A stretch of 64,000 nucleotides of DNA from Amia ocellicauda (Eukaryota; Chordata; Actinopteri; Amiiformes; Amiidae): the NCBI RefSeq assembly GCF_036373705.1, contig NC_089856.1, forward strand, positions 3,543,501 to 3,607,500. Direction: 5' to 3'. Each line of letters opens with the position of its first letter. Position 1 is the stretch's first letter. Made by a program: the position numbers and the translations under genes. Below the pieces are notes generated by a model. The model did not search any database and had not been told where the DNA came from. It saw nothing but the letters and a program-made list of their open reading frames with translations. This document shows positions 12,005-29,700 of this stretch, one piece after another.

Positions 12005-13078
12005 CCAAATATTTAACAGGGATTATTATATTCTCACAACAGAGCAGCAGTAGTAAGTGTTGAGATGAATGGACAGGGCTTTAATGGATGTATGACTTAC
12101 TTTCTGAACTCCATGCTGCCGTCCTCCTCTGCAAAACAGGTTGAGATGGGTCGGTGCCATCCAGGTCATCTGTGTGGGGGGTGCTTTACATGTATGATTC
12201 ATGCCTTATTAATGACTTCACAGTTTCATCACACGTTACAAAGCTAATTAGTGAATTCGTTAACCCTTCTGGAAGTGCCTGATGTAGTGCAAACTGTTCA
12301 TGACTTGCCAATGCATTACTAGTGTTCCTTGTGCATTAGTTAACAGTAATGGGGTCTTGTTAACACATTTTGGTGGACCTGTCAACAGGCTGAGGTTCAG
12401 GCACTGCACTATGAGGCGCCATTAGGGACATAATACACTACAAACTGAGACGCATACACTATACTGAGACGCATACACTATACTGAGACACATACACTAC
12501 ATACTGAGACACATACACTATATACTGAGACACATACACTATATACTGAGACGCATACACTATATACTGAGACGCATACACTATATACTGAGACACATAC
12601 ACTACATACTGAGACGCATACACTATATACTGAGACACATACACTACATACTGAGACACATACACTACATACTGAGACGCATACACTATATACTGAGACA
12701 CATACACTACATACTGAGACACATACACTACATACTGAGACGCACACACTACATACTGGGATGCATACACTATATACTGAGACGCATACACTTTACTGAG
12801 ACGCATACACTATATACTGAGATGTATTTTTCTCATAAGCTTTGTAACGTGTGATGAAACTGTGAAGTCATTAATAAGGCATGAATCATACATGTAAAGC
12901 ACCCCCCACACAGATGACCTGGATGGCACCGACCCTTCTCAACCTGTTTTGCAGAGGAAGACGGCAGCATGGAGTTCAGAAAGTAAGTCATACATCCATT
13001 AAAGCCCTGTCCATTCATCTCAACACTTACTACTGCTGCTCTGTTGTGAGAATATAATAATCCCTGTTAAATATTTGG
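12005..13078. mobile_element. Foldback-type inverted-repeat element enclosing a minisatellite
   Basis: The left arm 12005-12245 and right arm 12838-13078 are reverse complements of about 241 bases with few mismatches. The 592-base centre holds a 19-21 bp minisatellite. The right side continues beyond 13078 with sequence that in B and D belongs to the left arm (around 23025-23090 and 57115-57165), so the original arms were about 300 bases. No transposase is present. It may be a non-autonomous foldback DNA transposon. Confidence 0.6.
12428..12826 (-). repeat. 19-21 bp minisatellite array (about 20 units)
   Basis: The unit on the + strand is GAGACGCATACACTATATACT with shorter 19-base and C/T variants. 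It is the reverse complement of the large array at 31243-35850. It follows the conserved flank GTCAACAGGCTGAGGTTCAG (12381), which also precedes the arrays near 44010 and 57600. Confidence 0.9.
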
Positions 13079-13583
13079 GCTGAGTCATTGACCCACAAAT
13101 GAATAATGATCTCGTTAACCATGGTGCACAAAGGTCCCAGAATACATCCAATAAACCATTTGCTGATGAATTAGGTATCAAGTTATTAAAAGTATCAATA
13201 TGTTCCATGTTAATGAAGGTGTTTAATGTTATTTCATAAGATCATTACATTTGTCGTGGATAATCTGGTGACTATTTTGACAACTCTTAGGATTAACAAA
13301 CATCTAAATATGTCATCCTTGAAAGGAGTCCTGTTTAGTTCACTTTAGTTACTGCATCTGAATATTCAGACATGAAGAAAGACAAACCAGTACATGGATT
13401 CATGCAGTAGTTAATGCATTAGTTACCATTAACAAATTACTTTTCATGACTTGTTGATGTATTAGTTGCTGGCTTGTTCACATTAACTAACAATAACGTT
13501 TGAAGAGGGGTATTTATTGAGTATTTTGCGTTCCTTTGCAAATTAATCGTAACTGATGAGCAAGAAAATTATAGGCAGGAATA

Positions 13584-14650
13584 CAGTGGGGGAAAAAGTA
13601 TTTGAAAAAGAAATGATCAGTCTATAATTTTAATGGTAGGTGTATTTTAACAATGAGAGACAGAATAACAAAAAAATCCAGAAAAATGCATTTCAAAAAA
13701 GTTATAAATTGATTTGCATGTTAATGAGGGAAATAAGTATTTGACCCCTTCGACTTAGTACTTGGTGGCAAAACCCTTGTTGACAATCACAGAGGTCAGA
13801 CGTTTCTTGTAGTTGGCCACCAGGTTTGCACACATCTCAGGAGGGATTTTGTCCCACTCCTCTTTGCAGATCCTCTCCAAGTCATTAAGGTTTCGAGGCT
13901 GACGTTTGGCAACTCGAACCTTCAGCTCCCTCCACAGATTTTCTATGGGATTAAGGTCTGGGGACTGGCTAGGCCACTCCAGGACCTTAATGTGCTTCTT
14001 CTTGAGCCACTCCTTTGTTGCCTTGGCTGTGTGTTTTGGGTCATTGTCATGCTGGAATCCCCATCCACGACCCATTTTCAATGCCCTGGCTGAGGGAAGG
14101 AGGTTCTCACCCAAGATTTGACGGTACATGGCCCCGTCCATCGTCCTGTCGTGCAGTTGTCCTGTCCCCTTAACAGAAAAACACCCCCAAAGCATAATGT
14201 TTCCACCTCCATGTTTGACGGTGGGGATGGTGTTCTTGGAGTCATAGGCAGCATTCCTCTTCCTCCAAACACAGCAAGTTGAGTTGATGCCAAAGAGCTT
14301 GATTTTGGTCTCATCTGACCACAACACTTTCACCCAGTTCTCCTCTGAATCATTCAGATGTTCATTGGCAAACTTCAGACTGGCCTGTACATGTGCTTTC
14401 TTGAGCAGGGGGACCTTGCGGGCGCTGCAGGATTTCAGTCCTTCAAGGCGTAGTGTGTTACCAATTGTTTTCTTGGTGACTATGGTCCCAGCTGCCTTGA
14501 GATCATTAACAAGATCCTCCCGTGTAGTTCTGGGCTGATTCCTCACCGTTCTCATGATCATTGAAACTCCACGAGGTGAGATCTTGCATGGAGCCCCAGA
14601 CCGAGACTGACAGTTATTTTGTGTTTCTTCCATTTGCGAATTATCGCACC
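13584..14650 (-). pseudogene. Truncated Tc1-like element with decayed transposase
   Basis: It starts after a TA (13582-13583) with CAGTGGGGGAAAAAGTATTT, an inverted terminal repeat like that of the complete element at 52086. The minus-strand transposase keeps [11 protein letters not shown], then [10 protein letters not shown], then [10 protein letters not shown], with DD34E spacing. It lacks the N-terminal helix-turn-helix and one terminal repeat. The missing end abuts a CR1 LINE piece at about 14651. Confidence 0.8.
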
Positions 14651-15391
14651 ATGCAGGTAACAAAAATGTCCTTTATAATTACACTATGGGAGGATTAGAA
14701 GTGGATGAAGTAACGCATGAGAAAGACCTAGGAGTCTATGTGGACTCCTCACTTTCTCCATCCAAACAGTGTGGGGAAGCAATAAAAAAGGCAAACAGAG
14801 TGTTAGGGTATATTGTCAAAAGTGTAGTGTTGAGAACAAGGGCAGTGATGTTCAGACTGTACAATGCACTAGTTAGAGCTCATCTGGATACTGTGAGCAG
14901 TTCTGGGCTCCACATTTCAAAGAAGATATCGCTGCTCTAGAGGCAGTTCAGAGGAGAGCAACCAGACTTATTCCAGGTCTGAAGGGAATGTCCTACTGAG
15001 GGACTGAGGACCTGAACCTTTTCACCCTGGAACAGAGGAGACTACGTGGGGACTTGATCCAAGTCTTCAAAATTACGAAAGGCATCGACCACATCAAACC
15101 AGAGGAGCTTTTCCAGATCAGCAGGGACACACGCACCCGGGGACAAAAATGGAAATTGGGCTTCAAGGCATTCAAGACAGAAAACAGGAGACACTTCTTC
15201 CCACAGAGAGGCGTCACAATCTGAACAAACTCCCCAGCGATGTGGTAGAAGCTGAAAGTTTGGGAACATTTAAAAACAGACTGGATAGGATCCTCGGATC
15301 ACTCAGTTATTAATGGACAACAAACTAGCACGATGGGGCGAATGGCCTCCTCTCGATTGTAAACTTTCTTATGTTCTTATGTTCTTATGTA
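14651..15391 (+). mobile_element. 5'-truncated CR1-like LINE (3' part)
   Basis: This encodes the end of a reverse transcriptase and its C-terminal region: EVDEVTHEKDLGVYVDSSL, then AIKKANRVLGY, then [13 protein letters not shown], with later stops. It ends with GGGGCGAATGGCCTCCTCTC and a run of TTCTTATG octamers, the CR1 style of 3' end. It is closely related to the piece at 20537-21440. Confidence 0.8.
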
Positions 15392-16770
15392 AGGACGGTC
15401 TATGATCTATTAGGCACGTCTATTGCCACAACGTTGTGTGTTAGCTGGGATGTGACTGCTTAGTATTGTAAATTGCCTTGATATGTCCTGGATCATGTCG
15501 GCTGATCTCCTGGCTTAATCATGTTTTGCTGTCGCCAACTGGACTTAAATAAAAATAAAGTTATTGTCTTTGATCTCTGGGCGTCACCTAGTGCCACCAC
15601 CACATTTGTATTAATGTAAAACATATTTAAAAATGTATACTGGTATATATACAGTTGAGCACGCTCCATTTTTAAAAGCATTATTCACTAATTTAGTTTA
15701 ATATGTATTTCATTATTTCAAATTGAGCCGCAGTGAAGATTCCAGTTGATTGGACTGAGTTAAGACAGATACAGGTCTGTAGAGTTGCAGATATTGGCAA
15801 CCCCTGTCTAAAGCCCAAGTCCAGCTGAGCCCAGCCTCACCAGCTACTACCCACTTAGGACCCAACTTTGTCCAGTCAAATCAGACAATGGCTAGTAGAC
15901 CATACATACCTCCAGTAACTGAGTTTGACACTGGGGCATTTCACTACAGTGCTTTATGTTTTATTGAAACTGGAAATCATATATTTTGTAAACATTACAA
16001 ATACATTTGGTGAAATATATTAATGTAAATATATTCTTAAATGCATTTTAGATATCATTTAGGAAAATGTATTTTGAACTAAATATATCTTACATTATAT
16101 TGCATGTCTACATATTTTTATAATATATTGCACAATATTTCATTTCTGTATGGGGCAAAACAATATCTGCTGTTTGGTGTACAAAGTGCCAACCTTAGGC
16201 AAGTGTTCCCTGGCCAATTTACCATAGGATCTGTGCACTGTGAACATGTTTTACTGTGGTACTGCCCAAATGTTACAATGTGTTATTGTGTTTTTTACGT
16301 GCACTCACAGTACTTTAATACACACTGTTTCAATACAGCCCAGTTTACCAGAGGAAGCATGCCATACGAATAGCGATCAAGGTAAATCATGGTATTCTCA
16401 AATTCCTTTGTGGTAAACTGTTGAACCCAAAGGAAATCAGAATTGCAGGTGCAGTTAACTGCAAAGAAGGAAAATGGGACTTTGGGTCTGGTTAACCTTT
16501 CTTTAGATTGAAATGTGTGGTGAAGGAATTCGTTTATAACAGCTGTTTCAAGCCAAACATTTATTTCTAAGCATCTGTGACGAGTAATTGTTTTGACTGT
16601 GATTGTTGAGGACTGTGAGCCTAGACTTGATTGGCGCTACAATGTATATCTGAAACAACATTTCGTTTTCTTAACCAATGTGTATATTTTTGAAGCAACA
16701 TTTCGGAACCGATGTATATGTATATTCAAAACGCAAAAGTGTTATATACATTTCTGGCACTAATAGGCTT
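15392..16770. other. AT-rich spacer between copies A and B
   Basis: No coding exon or RNA gene was recognised. Similarity to copies A and D is not evident here. Similarity to the odad3 promoter region begins at about 16780. Confidence 0.4.
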
Positions 16771-16953
16771 CCGTCATGATCCTTTCAACTGTGCGCACAA
16801 GCCTCTCCATCCTGATCACACGGCGCCCTCGGCTGTGGCGCAGTCGCAGACGCGCAGGTGTAGCAATGCCCTTCCCAGCATGCCCTGCTCAGAGCCTCGT
16901 CCTGGCGCCGCGCGTTCAGGGGCGTCATTTGGCCGGACTGCGCAGCTGTGAAG

Positions 16954-22588
<5,635 letters not shown>

Positions 22589-22715
22589 AAGAAGGCAGTT
22601 AGTAGCCTGGAAGATATTTGTTTTGACCTGTTTGAAAATGTTTTTCTTTTTACAGTTATAAAAAATGTATGATTTCACATTTCAATTTAAAGTTCTTTGA
22701 CATGTTTTAAGGTGA

Positions 22716-22721
22716 AATAAA
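22716..22721 (+). terminator. AATAAA polyadenylation signal, copy B
   Basis: This AATAAA lies 128 bases after the copy B stop codon. No such signal was seen as close downstream of the stops of A and D. Confidence 0.5.
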
Positions 22722-23020
22722 GTAAATGAAACACTTAGAACCAATGGAAATCGTTTTTCAAGGCACTGGAGAAGTGAATGTTATTTCTGGTGCCCACTGT
22801 TGACCGTCACAGCCTACTAAGGTAAAGGGGGCTGGATTTAGTTGAGTTTCTACCACCGCTTGATAAGGAATGTACGAATAATGAACTCTGACCATTCTTC
22901 TCTTGTTTTTTCAGTCTGATAGGCGTGGCTCTGCTTTTTAATGCCCAGATCTGCCCCAGGACTGAAAGATGGTCAGAGTTCAGTCGCGGTCTTTAATATG
23001 CTTTAGTTGATTTGTCTGTA

Positions 23021-23330
23021 CCTTTGTGCACCATGGTTAACGAGCTCATTATTCATTTGTGGGTCAATGACTCAGTCCAAATATTTAACAGGGATTATTA
23101 TATTCTCACAACAGAGCAGCAGTAGTAAGTGTTGAGATGAATGGACAGGGCTTTAATGGATGTATGACTTACTTTCTGAACTCCATGCTGCCGTCTTCCT
23201 CTGCAAAACAGGTTGAGATGGGTCGGTGCCATCCAGGTCATCTGTGTGGGGGGTGCTTTACATGTATGATTCATGCCTTATTAATGACTTCACAGTTTCA
23301 TCACACGTTACAAAGCTAATTAGTGAATTC
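23021..23330. repeat. Solitary arm of the foldback element, downstream of copy B
   Basis: The sequence from ACCTTTGTGCACCATGGTTA to the GTTACAAAGCTAATTAGTGA end is the left arm seen at 57112-57419 and, partly deleted, at 12005-12245. No minisatellite or right arm follows here. Confidence 0.6.
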
Positions 23331-25130
23331 CCGAAAAAGATTATAAATATGCAGGTTCCATTGTTGCTCACAGATTTTTTGTCAATTTACAATATAAAAA
23401 AGCAACAGTAATAGCACTTCACTAGCTTGATCATTTTTGGAATATGAGCCTTTTTATATTTGACAATGAGAATCTTTAATCCTCAGTCAAATTAAATCAA
23501 TCTTAATTATATATAGTGGAACACCATGCCAAAGTGTTATGGTAGAAAGCTTCAGAGAGCAACCCTTCGGATCCCAGTGAATCAGGCACCCCAGTGAGCG
23601 CTTCCAGTGACAGTGTAGACTCTCAGCAGGAGACAGGCCCGGGAAGTAAAGTCACTGACACAATGTCTGTTCGTTTATCTTCTTTATTGAAAGTTTCACA
23701 CAGCCTTTTATACATCTACAAGCAATATTTCAAAGGAGGTTCGGGGGCGTCCCCAACCTGGATGATATTTTCTTGGCGTATGTCCCGGGGCAGTCCCGAG
23801 ACACGGAAGCAATAATTCATGAGGTGTTCTTTATAATTGGGGAAACAATATTTAATCCAGACATGGAAGCACTGGTACCAAGGACACAGCACACACTACA
23901 CTGATAAGAACATGTTATATAGTGTTGGTTCATTAACTAAAGAATGTCCACGGCAGTAGAAATTATTTGTATCTGCCACAGAGATATGAGCAGAGAAATC
24001 CTAATGAGAACAAGGAAACCCTTGTAAGAGCAAGTTTTAACTAGAATCTTACTGGAAAGCAATTTTACCCCAACACAAAGCATGTCACCCCATTAAAGAA
24101 TAAAGTGCATCATACAATGAATACATCATTTAAATATTGCAGTTTTGCTACAGTGCAGTAAAATGCATGAATCACATTTCAACACACATTAAGTTTGAGG
24201 ATTATAATGCTAAAGTACATTCAAACAACGTCCCACAGATTCTCTATTGCTCTGGCGTTACATGCAATAAGTAGAAGTTGTTCATTTGGCTGCATTAGTA
24301 ACCCTTCCATATTGTTGTTTTGTTTGCACTTGCACTCAATCATTACCAATGCACCTTCGTTTTTTTCAGTGTATATTTACTTCATATCTACTGCTTTTAC
24401 ATTTTGTAAAATAACTAAAACTGGTAGATAAATCTACCTTGTGTGGCACTTATGTTTTAAGACAAAAATAATGCAGTGAGAATGAATGTGCACTAATGTA
24501 CTCTACAAACCAAAGGCATAATTTATTTATTTTTGAGAATTTACAGCTTTCTTTTTCCAACTTTATGAAGTATGTAAATTGTCAGTGTTAAATATGAATG
24601 TGTGGTCATTTCTCCATTTGATAACTTGAAACAAAATGCAAAATACGTCCATTGCTGAACACAATTAATCACAACAGGACAGACATACAGTTTTTGTCAC
24701 CTTCCCGTCCCACAGTGCCGCACCGCAGCATAAACTGGCATAATAACACTAACATCTCGTTCGTGAAGTGCAGCTTTCCGCAGTTCTGCGCGGATCTCCA
24801 ATGGGAGCGGAGGATTCTGCAGTTTTTGCCCATAACTGTGAAAATCTCCACACAAGAACCCGACCTAAAACATGAATATGCGGACGATAACGTGAGCGCT
24901 ACTCAATGACTTGGGGGTGGTGCCGGCGCTGATTTCCAATCAGTTTAGACAACGGGACGTTAATTGAAGTGTAGCGGTCTCTGCCCACTGCACGTTTTGC
25001 ACTTTGATTTCAATTCAATGCACGTATTTGACATTTGCATGTTTTAATTTGTTCTCCCCCTCCAGTCCCCGTGCAGTGCACTGTTTAATTGAATTATTAA
25101 TTTGGAGTATTTAAAGCCCCTGTGTGGGCA
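23331..25130. other. Non-coding stretch, no gene recognised
   Basis: This is AT-rich sequence. Short open stretches around 23540-23900 and 24650-24905 show no motif I recognise. Confidence 0.35.
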
Positions 25131-26036
25131 GTGACGGGGCGGCCGCTCCCGGGACAGTGCAGGTGAGAGGACGGCCGAGCAGAGGCAGTGGGGAATGGAC
25201 GAAAAGCTTTGGTCGTGCGGCTTATTAAGGCGCAGGGGCTGGCATATGTGGTCAAGATCATCCAGGCTGCGTGAGTTTTATGAACCGCTTTTATTTTGCC
25301 AGCAGCCTGAGACCATTCGGCCTCTGCGCCATGGATAACACCAGGCCGCACTCGTGGGATCCCCTGCTGTTCTACAGGGCGCTCTGAGCCTTTGCGCTTG
25401 AAGTAGGCCTCCATAAAGTCGTGCTGGCCTCCTGGGATTACAAGACCATGTGTAGTCAGATGAGATCTACCCGTATAGATTTCCCTCCTGAAACCTGCTG
25501 GTTTATCTGGGCTAATGCTACGCACGTTTGCCTCACAAACATGCAGAAAGATGTCTCTTGGATGGCTGTGAGTCCCTTTTGACAAGGGTTGCCTGGGAAA
25601 GGAGACAGAGGCTCATATCTTTAGGGATTGCCCCTCCACTTGCAATGTCTGGCTCCTGTTTTCTCCGTTCCTCTGCAGGTTTGCCATTCCTGTGCGGGCG
25701 ACCACCCAGCAGATCCTTTATGGTCCAGCCACGGGAGTCACATCATCAACCCTGAGGTGCTGGTGGCGTGTCGTCTGCGCAGTGAAACATGCCCTGTGGG
25801 AGGGACGGAATATCTGTCTGTTCAATAAGCAGGAGCTGGACCCAGTCATCATCGCGCGGAGGGGCATGGTCCTAGTTAGGGACTATGTCAATCTGGAGGT
25901 CCACCAGAGGGGCAAGGAGGAAGCCTTCAAGAACTGGCAAATACAAGCTCTGGGGGAGCTCAGGTCACCTCCGGGGACGGCCATCTTCCCCTGCTGGAGC
26001 CCGAGTTCAAGATCTTTTCAACCTCTTAATGAATGA
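25130..26036 (+). pseudogene. LINE ORF2 C-terminal fragment, frameshifted
   Basis: Pieces in changing frames read VGLHKVVLASWDYKTMCSQM (25400-25460), then a zinc-knuckle-like CLGKETEAHIFRDC (25590-25632), then CWWRVVCAVKHALWEGRNIC (25760-25820) and VIIARRGMVLVRDYVNLE, ending at TGA 26034-26036. The Cys/His cluster followed by a Trp-rich region is typical of the C-terminus of non-LTR retrotransposon ORF2, perhaps Tx1/L1-like. The clade is uncertain. A very T-rich tail (26037-26640) follows. Confidence 0.5.
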
Positions 26037-28488
26037 TTGCTTTTAAAATTATTTTTAATTGTTTCTAAAGAATTATTTGATTTTAAAATGCACTTGTTTT
26101 GTTTTTGTTTTTTTTTGGTTGTTTTGTTCTGTTATTTTGTCAAATGCATTGGCCGTTTGGATTTTAATTTTAAATGCATCAGATTGTTTTGGTTTTGTCT
26201 TTATTTTATTGTTTTATTTGTTTTTTGATTCATCTGATGCACTTCCAGTTAATTTCAATGCATTTGACTTTTTTTGTTGATTGGCAGTTTGCCTTTAAAG
26301 CACCATTTCATTTGAATTTATGGCACATGTTATTTGAGTTTGTATTTTTTGTTTTGAATTTAAATCACATTAAGATTTAAAACATTTTAAGTGATTTTAG
26401 AATTTTTACTTTTTTTTTTTTTAATCGTAAGTATTACAATTTTGAATGTTTTTAAATTTGTAATGTAAAATACTTAAACAATAAAAAAGTATTTATAATC
26501 CCCACTGCTGATCCTCTCGCCTGCACTGTTCACTGGTTATGTTTAGTGTATTTTAAACCTTGTATTAAATGTATTGTAATCAAATAAATACGTGTACATT
26601 TTAATTAATAAAACAATGTATTTTGAAATGAACTGTCTGGCTGCTGTCTCCCACAACGCTGCTCCCCTCATTCGCACCCGTAGCCGCTGCCGAGGTCCCG
26701 GGTGCTACAAGAGGTCGTGCCAGTGAGCTGAAGTTTTATTTACTAATCTTCCCAGCTCCTCGCTTTTGCCACGTTCAGCTTCGCCAGTCATACCTGGCGC
26801 TTCATGCTTGGCAAGAAATGTGGCCATTGCCTGTCTGCTTCTTTCGTTTACTTTTCCTCTCTGTCCCCTGGCTTTTCTTTGTTGAGCCCCTGATTTTTGC
26901 CTTTGCTGAGGCACTTTGCCTCGCTGGTCAGTCCCGCTTCACAGGAGCTGCTCGATGCACAGCGCGTGTTCCGCACCTCTGACTGGACAAGTGCTGCGAC
27001 CGCACCATTTTCACAATAATGGGGGATGGGGTATCACATGACAAGTTGAAATGTGTTTTAATGATAACAATACATTTATTTATCATGTAAATACATATAC
27101 ATTCTATATTCAGTGATATAAGTCAGTATGTAAATTGTTGTACTTGATCCCATTTAAGGGTCAACCATAGACATTTGCATGGGCCCCCCTGGGCCTTTGA
27201 CCCCCCCTGACGGCGGGCCTGGCTGTACATATGCTGCACACCACATCAGCTGAGCAAAGATGGGCATGCCAGCATTATCGCTCAGGTGAACCCCGTCAGC
27301 GCACCACAGATCTGAGTTCCAAGCAGGGAAGTGTTCCACAGTGGAGAGGACCCGAAAGGTATCAACAAGAAATCATGAGGAATCGAACTGCCTATTTATT
27401 TTGTGGTAAAATAATAGAGAAATGCATGCCCGTAGACGGGGGTTCGGGTAGTTCGAACGACCCCCGCCCCCCTCACTGCCAAAGGTCCAGAATTTAAGTC
27501 AGTTTTTTTTATGTTCATTAATATCATCCTTTACAGGAGTATTACATGCGCAGCAACCGAGGTTATGCACTCATAGCAAAATCTGTGAGGCCAACGACAT
27601 CCACCTGGATAGTGAGTATGGAGCGAAAAGAGCAGGCAGCAGCGTCATTGTCGCAGAATATTGAACGTATGTTCAAAAAGACTGCCAAACAGGGTAAGCT
27701 TGTTATATTTACTACCTAACCTAACAGTTGAGATAGCTAACGCTTGCTACGTGCTAGCTAACAGTCGTCAACCCCACAGGAGCAGAAGGTTTTCACTCGT
27801 GTGTGTCTGTGTCTGTCAGGATTACGCAAAAACTACAAGACCGATTTTCACAAAACTCAGTGGAGGGGTGTAGCATGTGTCAAGTCAATTCTGACCATGA
27901 TCCATTCAGTGGAACCAGCTAGCAACAGTGACCGATTCAGAAGGTTTTTACCCTGAATATGTGTGATGTGTGTTCCTCTGTGTCAGTGCTCCATTCACAC
28001 GTGTGTGTGTGTGTGTTTGGACTGAAAAAGGTGGTACAAGCAATTTGACAACACTGTAGTAAATATTTTTGGTGCATCAAAAAGTGTGCTCATTAAGATA
28101 CCAGCAGACAAGCTAATCCAGCACAAATTAGTGCATAAAAAGTCACCAAAATGAAATATTTGAACCTCATAATTAAATACAAAATGAGGGGAAAAACGGC
28201 AAAAATGTCCACTTAAAAAAAAAAAGAACCCCCCCTTCCACTAGGCTGGCTACGGGCCTGCAATGGGTGACAGAATACACAGGATTTCAGACTCCGCAAA
28301 GATTCAGAGAATACCATTTCACACATACCGTATCTTCTTGCTGGCCGCAATCCGGTGGTACTCTTAGCACAGCAAATCTTGGTGTTCCACCCCACAGTAA
28401 GGCGCCTTTGTAATTAAGAATAGGTCATGAATGAGGGGTGTGCTATGAAAAACACTCCTCTGTGTAGTTTAAATCAGTGTACTACTAT
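26037..28488. other. AT-rich and repeat-derived stretch, no gene
   Basis: 26037-26640 is T-rich and may be the LINE 3' tail. 27150-27340 on the minus strand contains DGVHLSDNAGMPIFAQLMWC, a phrase typical of fish repeat-encoded SGNH-like proteins, but too short to name. 27590-27700 has an open piece beginning MERKEQAAASLSQNIERMFK, not recognised. No host gene was seen. Confidence 0.35.
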
Positions 28489-28491
28489 ATA

Positions 28492-29698
28492 CACTCACCT
28501 AAAGGATTATTAGGCACACCTGTTCAATTTCTCATTAATGCAATTATCTAACCAACCAATCACATGGCAGTTGCTTCAATGCATTTAGGGGTGTGGTCCT
28601 GGTCAAGACAATCTCCTGAACTCCAAACTGAATGTCTGAATGGGAAAGAAAGGTGATTTAAGCAATTTTGACCGTGGCATGGTTGTTGGTGCCAGACGGG
28701 CCGGTCTGAGTATTTCACAATCTGCTCAGTTACTGGGATTTTCATGCACAACCATTTCTAGGGTTTACAAAGAATGGTGTGAAAAGGGAAAAACATCCAG
28801 TATGCGGCAGTCCTGTGGGCGAAAATGCCTTGTTGATGCTAGAGGTCAGAGGAGAATGGGCCGACTGATTCAAGCTGATAGAAGAGCAACTTTGACTGAA
28901 ATAACCACTCGTTACAACCGAGGTATGCAGCAAAGCATTTGTGAAGCCACAACACGTACAACCTTGAGGCGGATGGGCTACAACAGCAGAAGACCCCACC
29001 GGGTACCACTCATCTCCACTACAAATAGGAAAAAGAGGCTACAATTTGCACAAGCTCACCAAAATTGGACAGTTGAAGACTGGAAAAATGTTGCCTGGTC
29101 TGATGAGTCTCGATTTCTGTTGAGAAATTCTGATAGAGTCAGAATTTGGCATAAACAGAATGAGAACATGGATCCATCAAGCCTTGTTACCACTGTGCAG
29201 GCTGGTGGTGGTGGTGTAATGGTGTGGGGGATGTTTTCTTGGCCCCTTAGTGCCAATTGGGCATCGTTTAAATGCCACGGCCTACCTGAGCATTGTTTCT
29301 GACCATGTCCATCCCTTTATGACCACCATGTACCCATCCTCTGATGGCTACTTCCAGCAGGATAATGCACCATGTCACAAAGGTCGAATCATTTCAAATT
29401 GGTTTCTTGAACATGACAATGAGTTCACTGTACTAAACTGGCCCCCACAGTCACCAGATCTCAACCCAATAGAGCATCTTTGGGATGTGGTGGAACGGGA
29501 GCTTCGTGCCCTGGATGTGCATCCCACAAATCTCCATCAACTGCAAGATGCTATCCTATCAATATGGGCCAACATTTCTAAAGAATGCTTTCAGCACCTT
29601 GTTGAATCAATGCCACGTAGAATTAAGGCAGTTCTGAAGGCGAAAGGGGGTCAAACACAGTATTAGTATGGTGTTCCTAATAATCCTTTAGGTGAGTG
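28492..29698 (+). mobile_element. Tc1/mariner element, DD36E spacing, transposase frameshifted
   Basis: Inverted ends CACTCACCTAAAGGATTATT and its complement lie inside TA duplications (28490-28491 and 29699-29700). The transposase starts at 28640 with an N-terminal helix-turn-helix region (SISQSAQLLGFSCTTISRVY). It has the first catalytic Asp in WSDESRF (about 29098), the second in QQDNAPCH (about 29360), and Glu in [11 protein letters not shown] (about 29470). There are 36 residues between the second Asp and the Glu, the spacing of the described Incomer family. One frameshift near 29240-29255 separates the 5' part (28640 to about 29245) from the 3' part (to TAG 29664-29666). Otherwise it is well preserved. 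Confidence 0.85.
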
Positions 29699-29700
29699 TA

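Noticed and set aside
25097-25585. 162-codon minus-strand frame
   Set aside because: The + strand carries LINE ORF2 similarity over the same bases, so the minus frame is a by-product.
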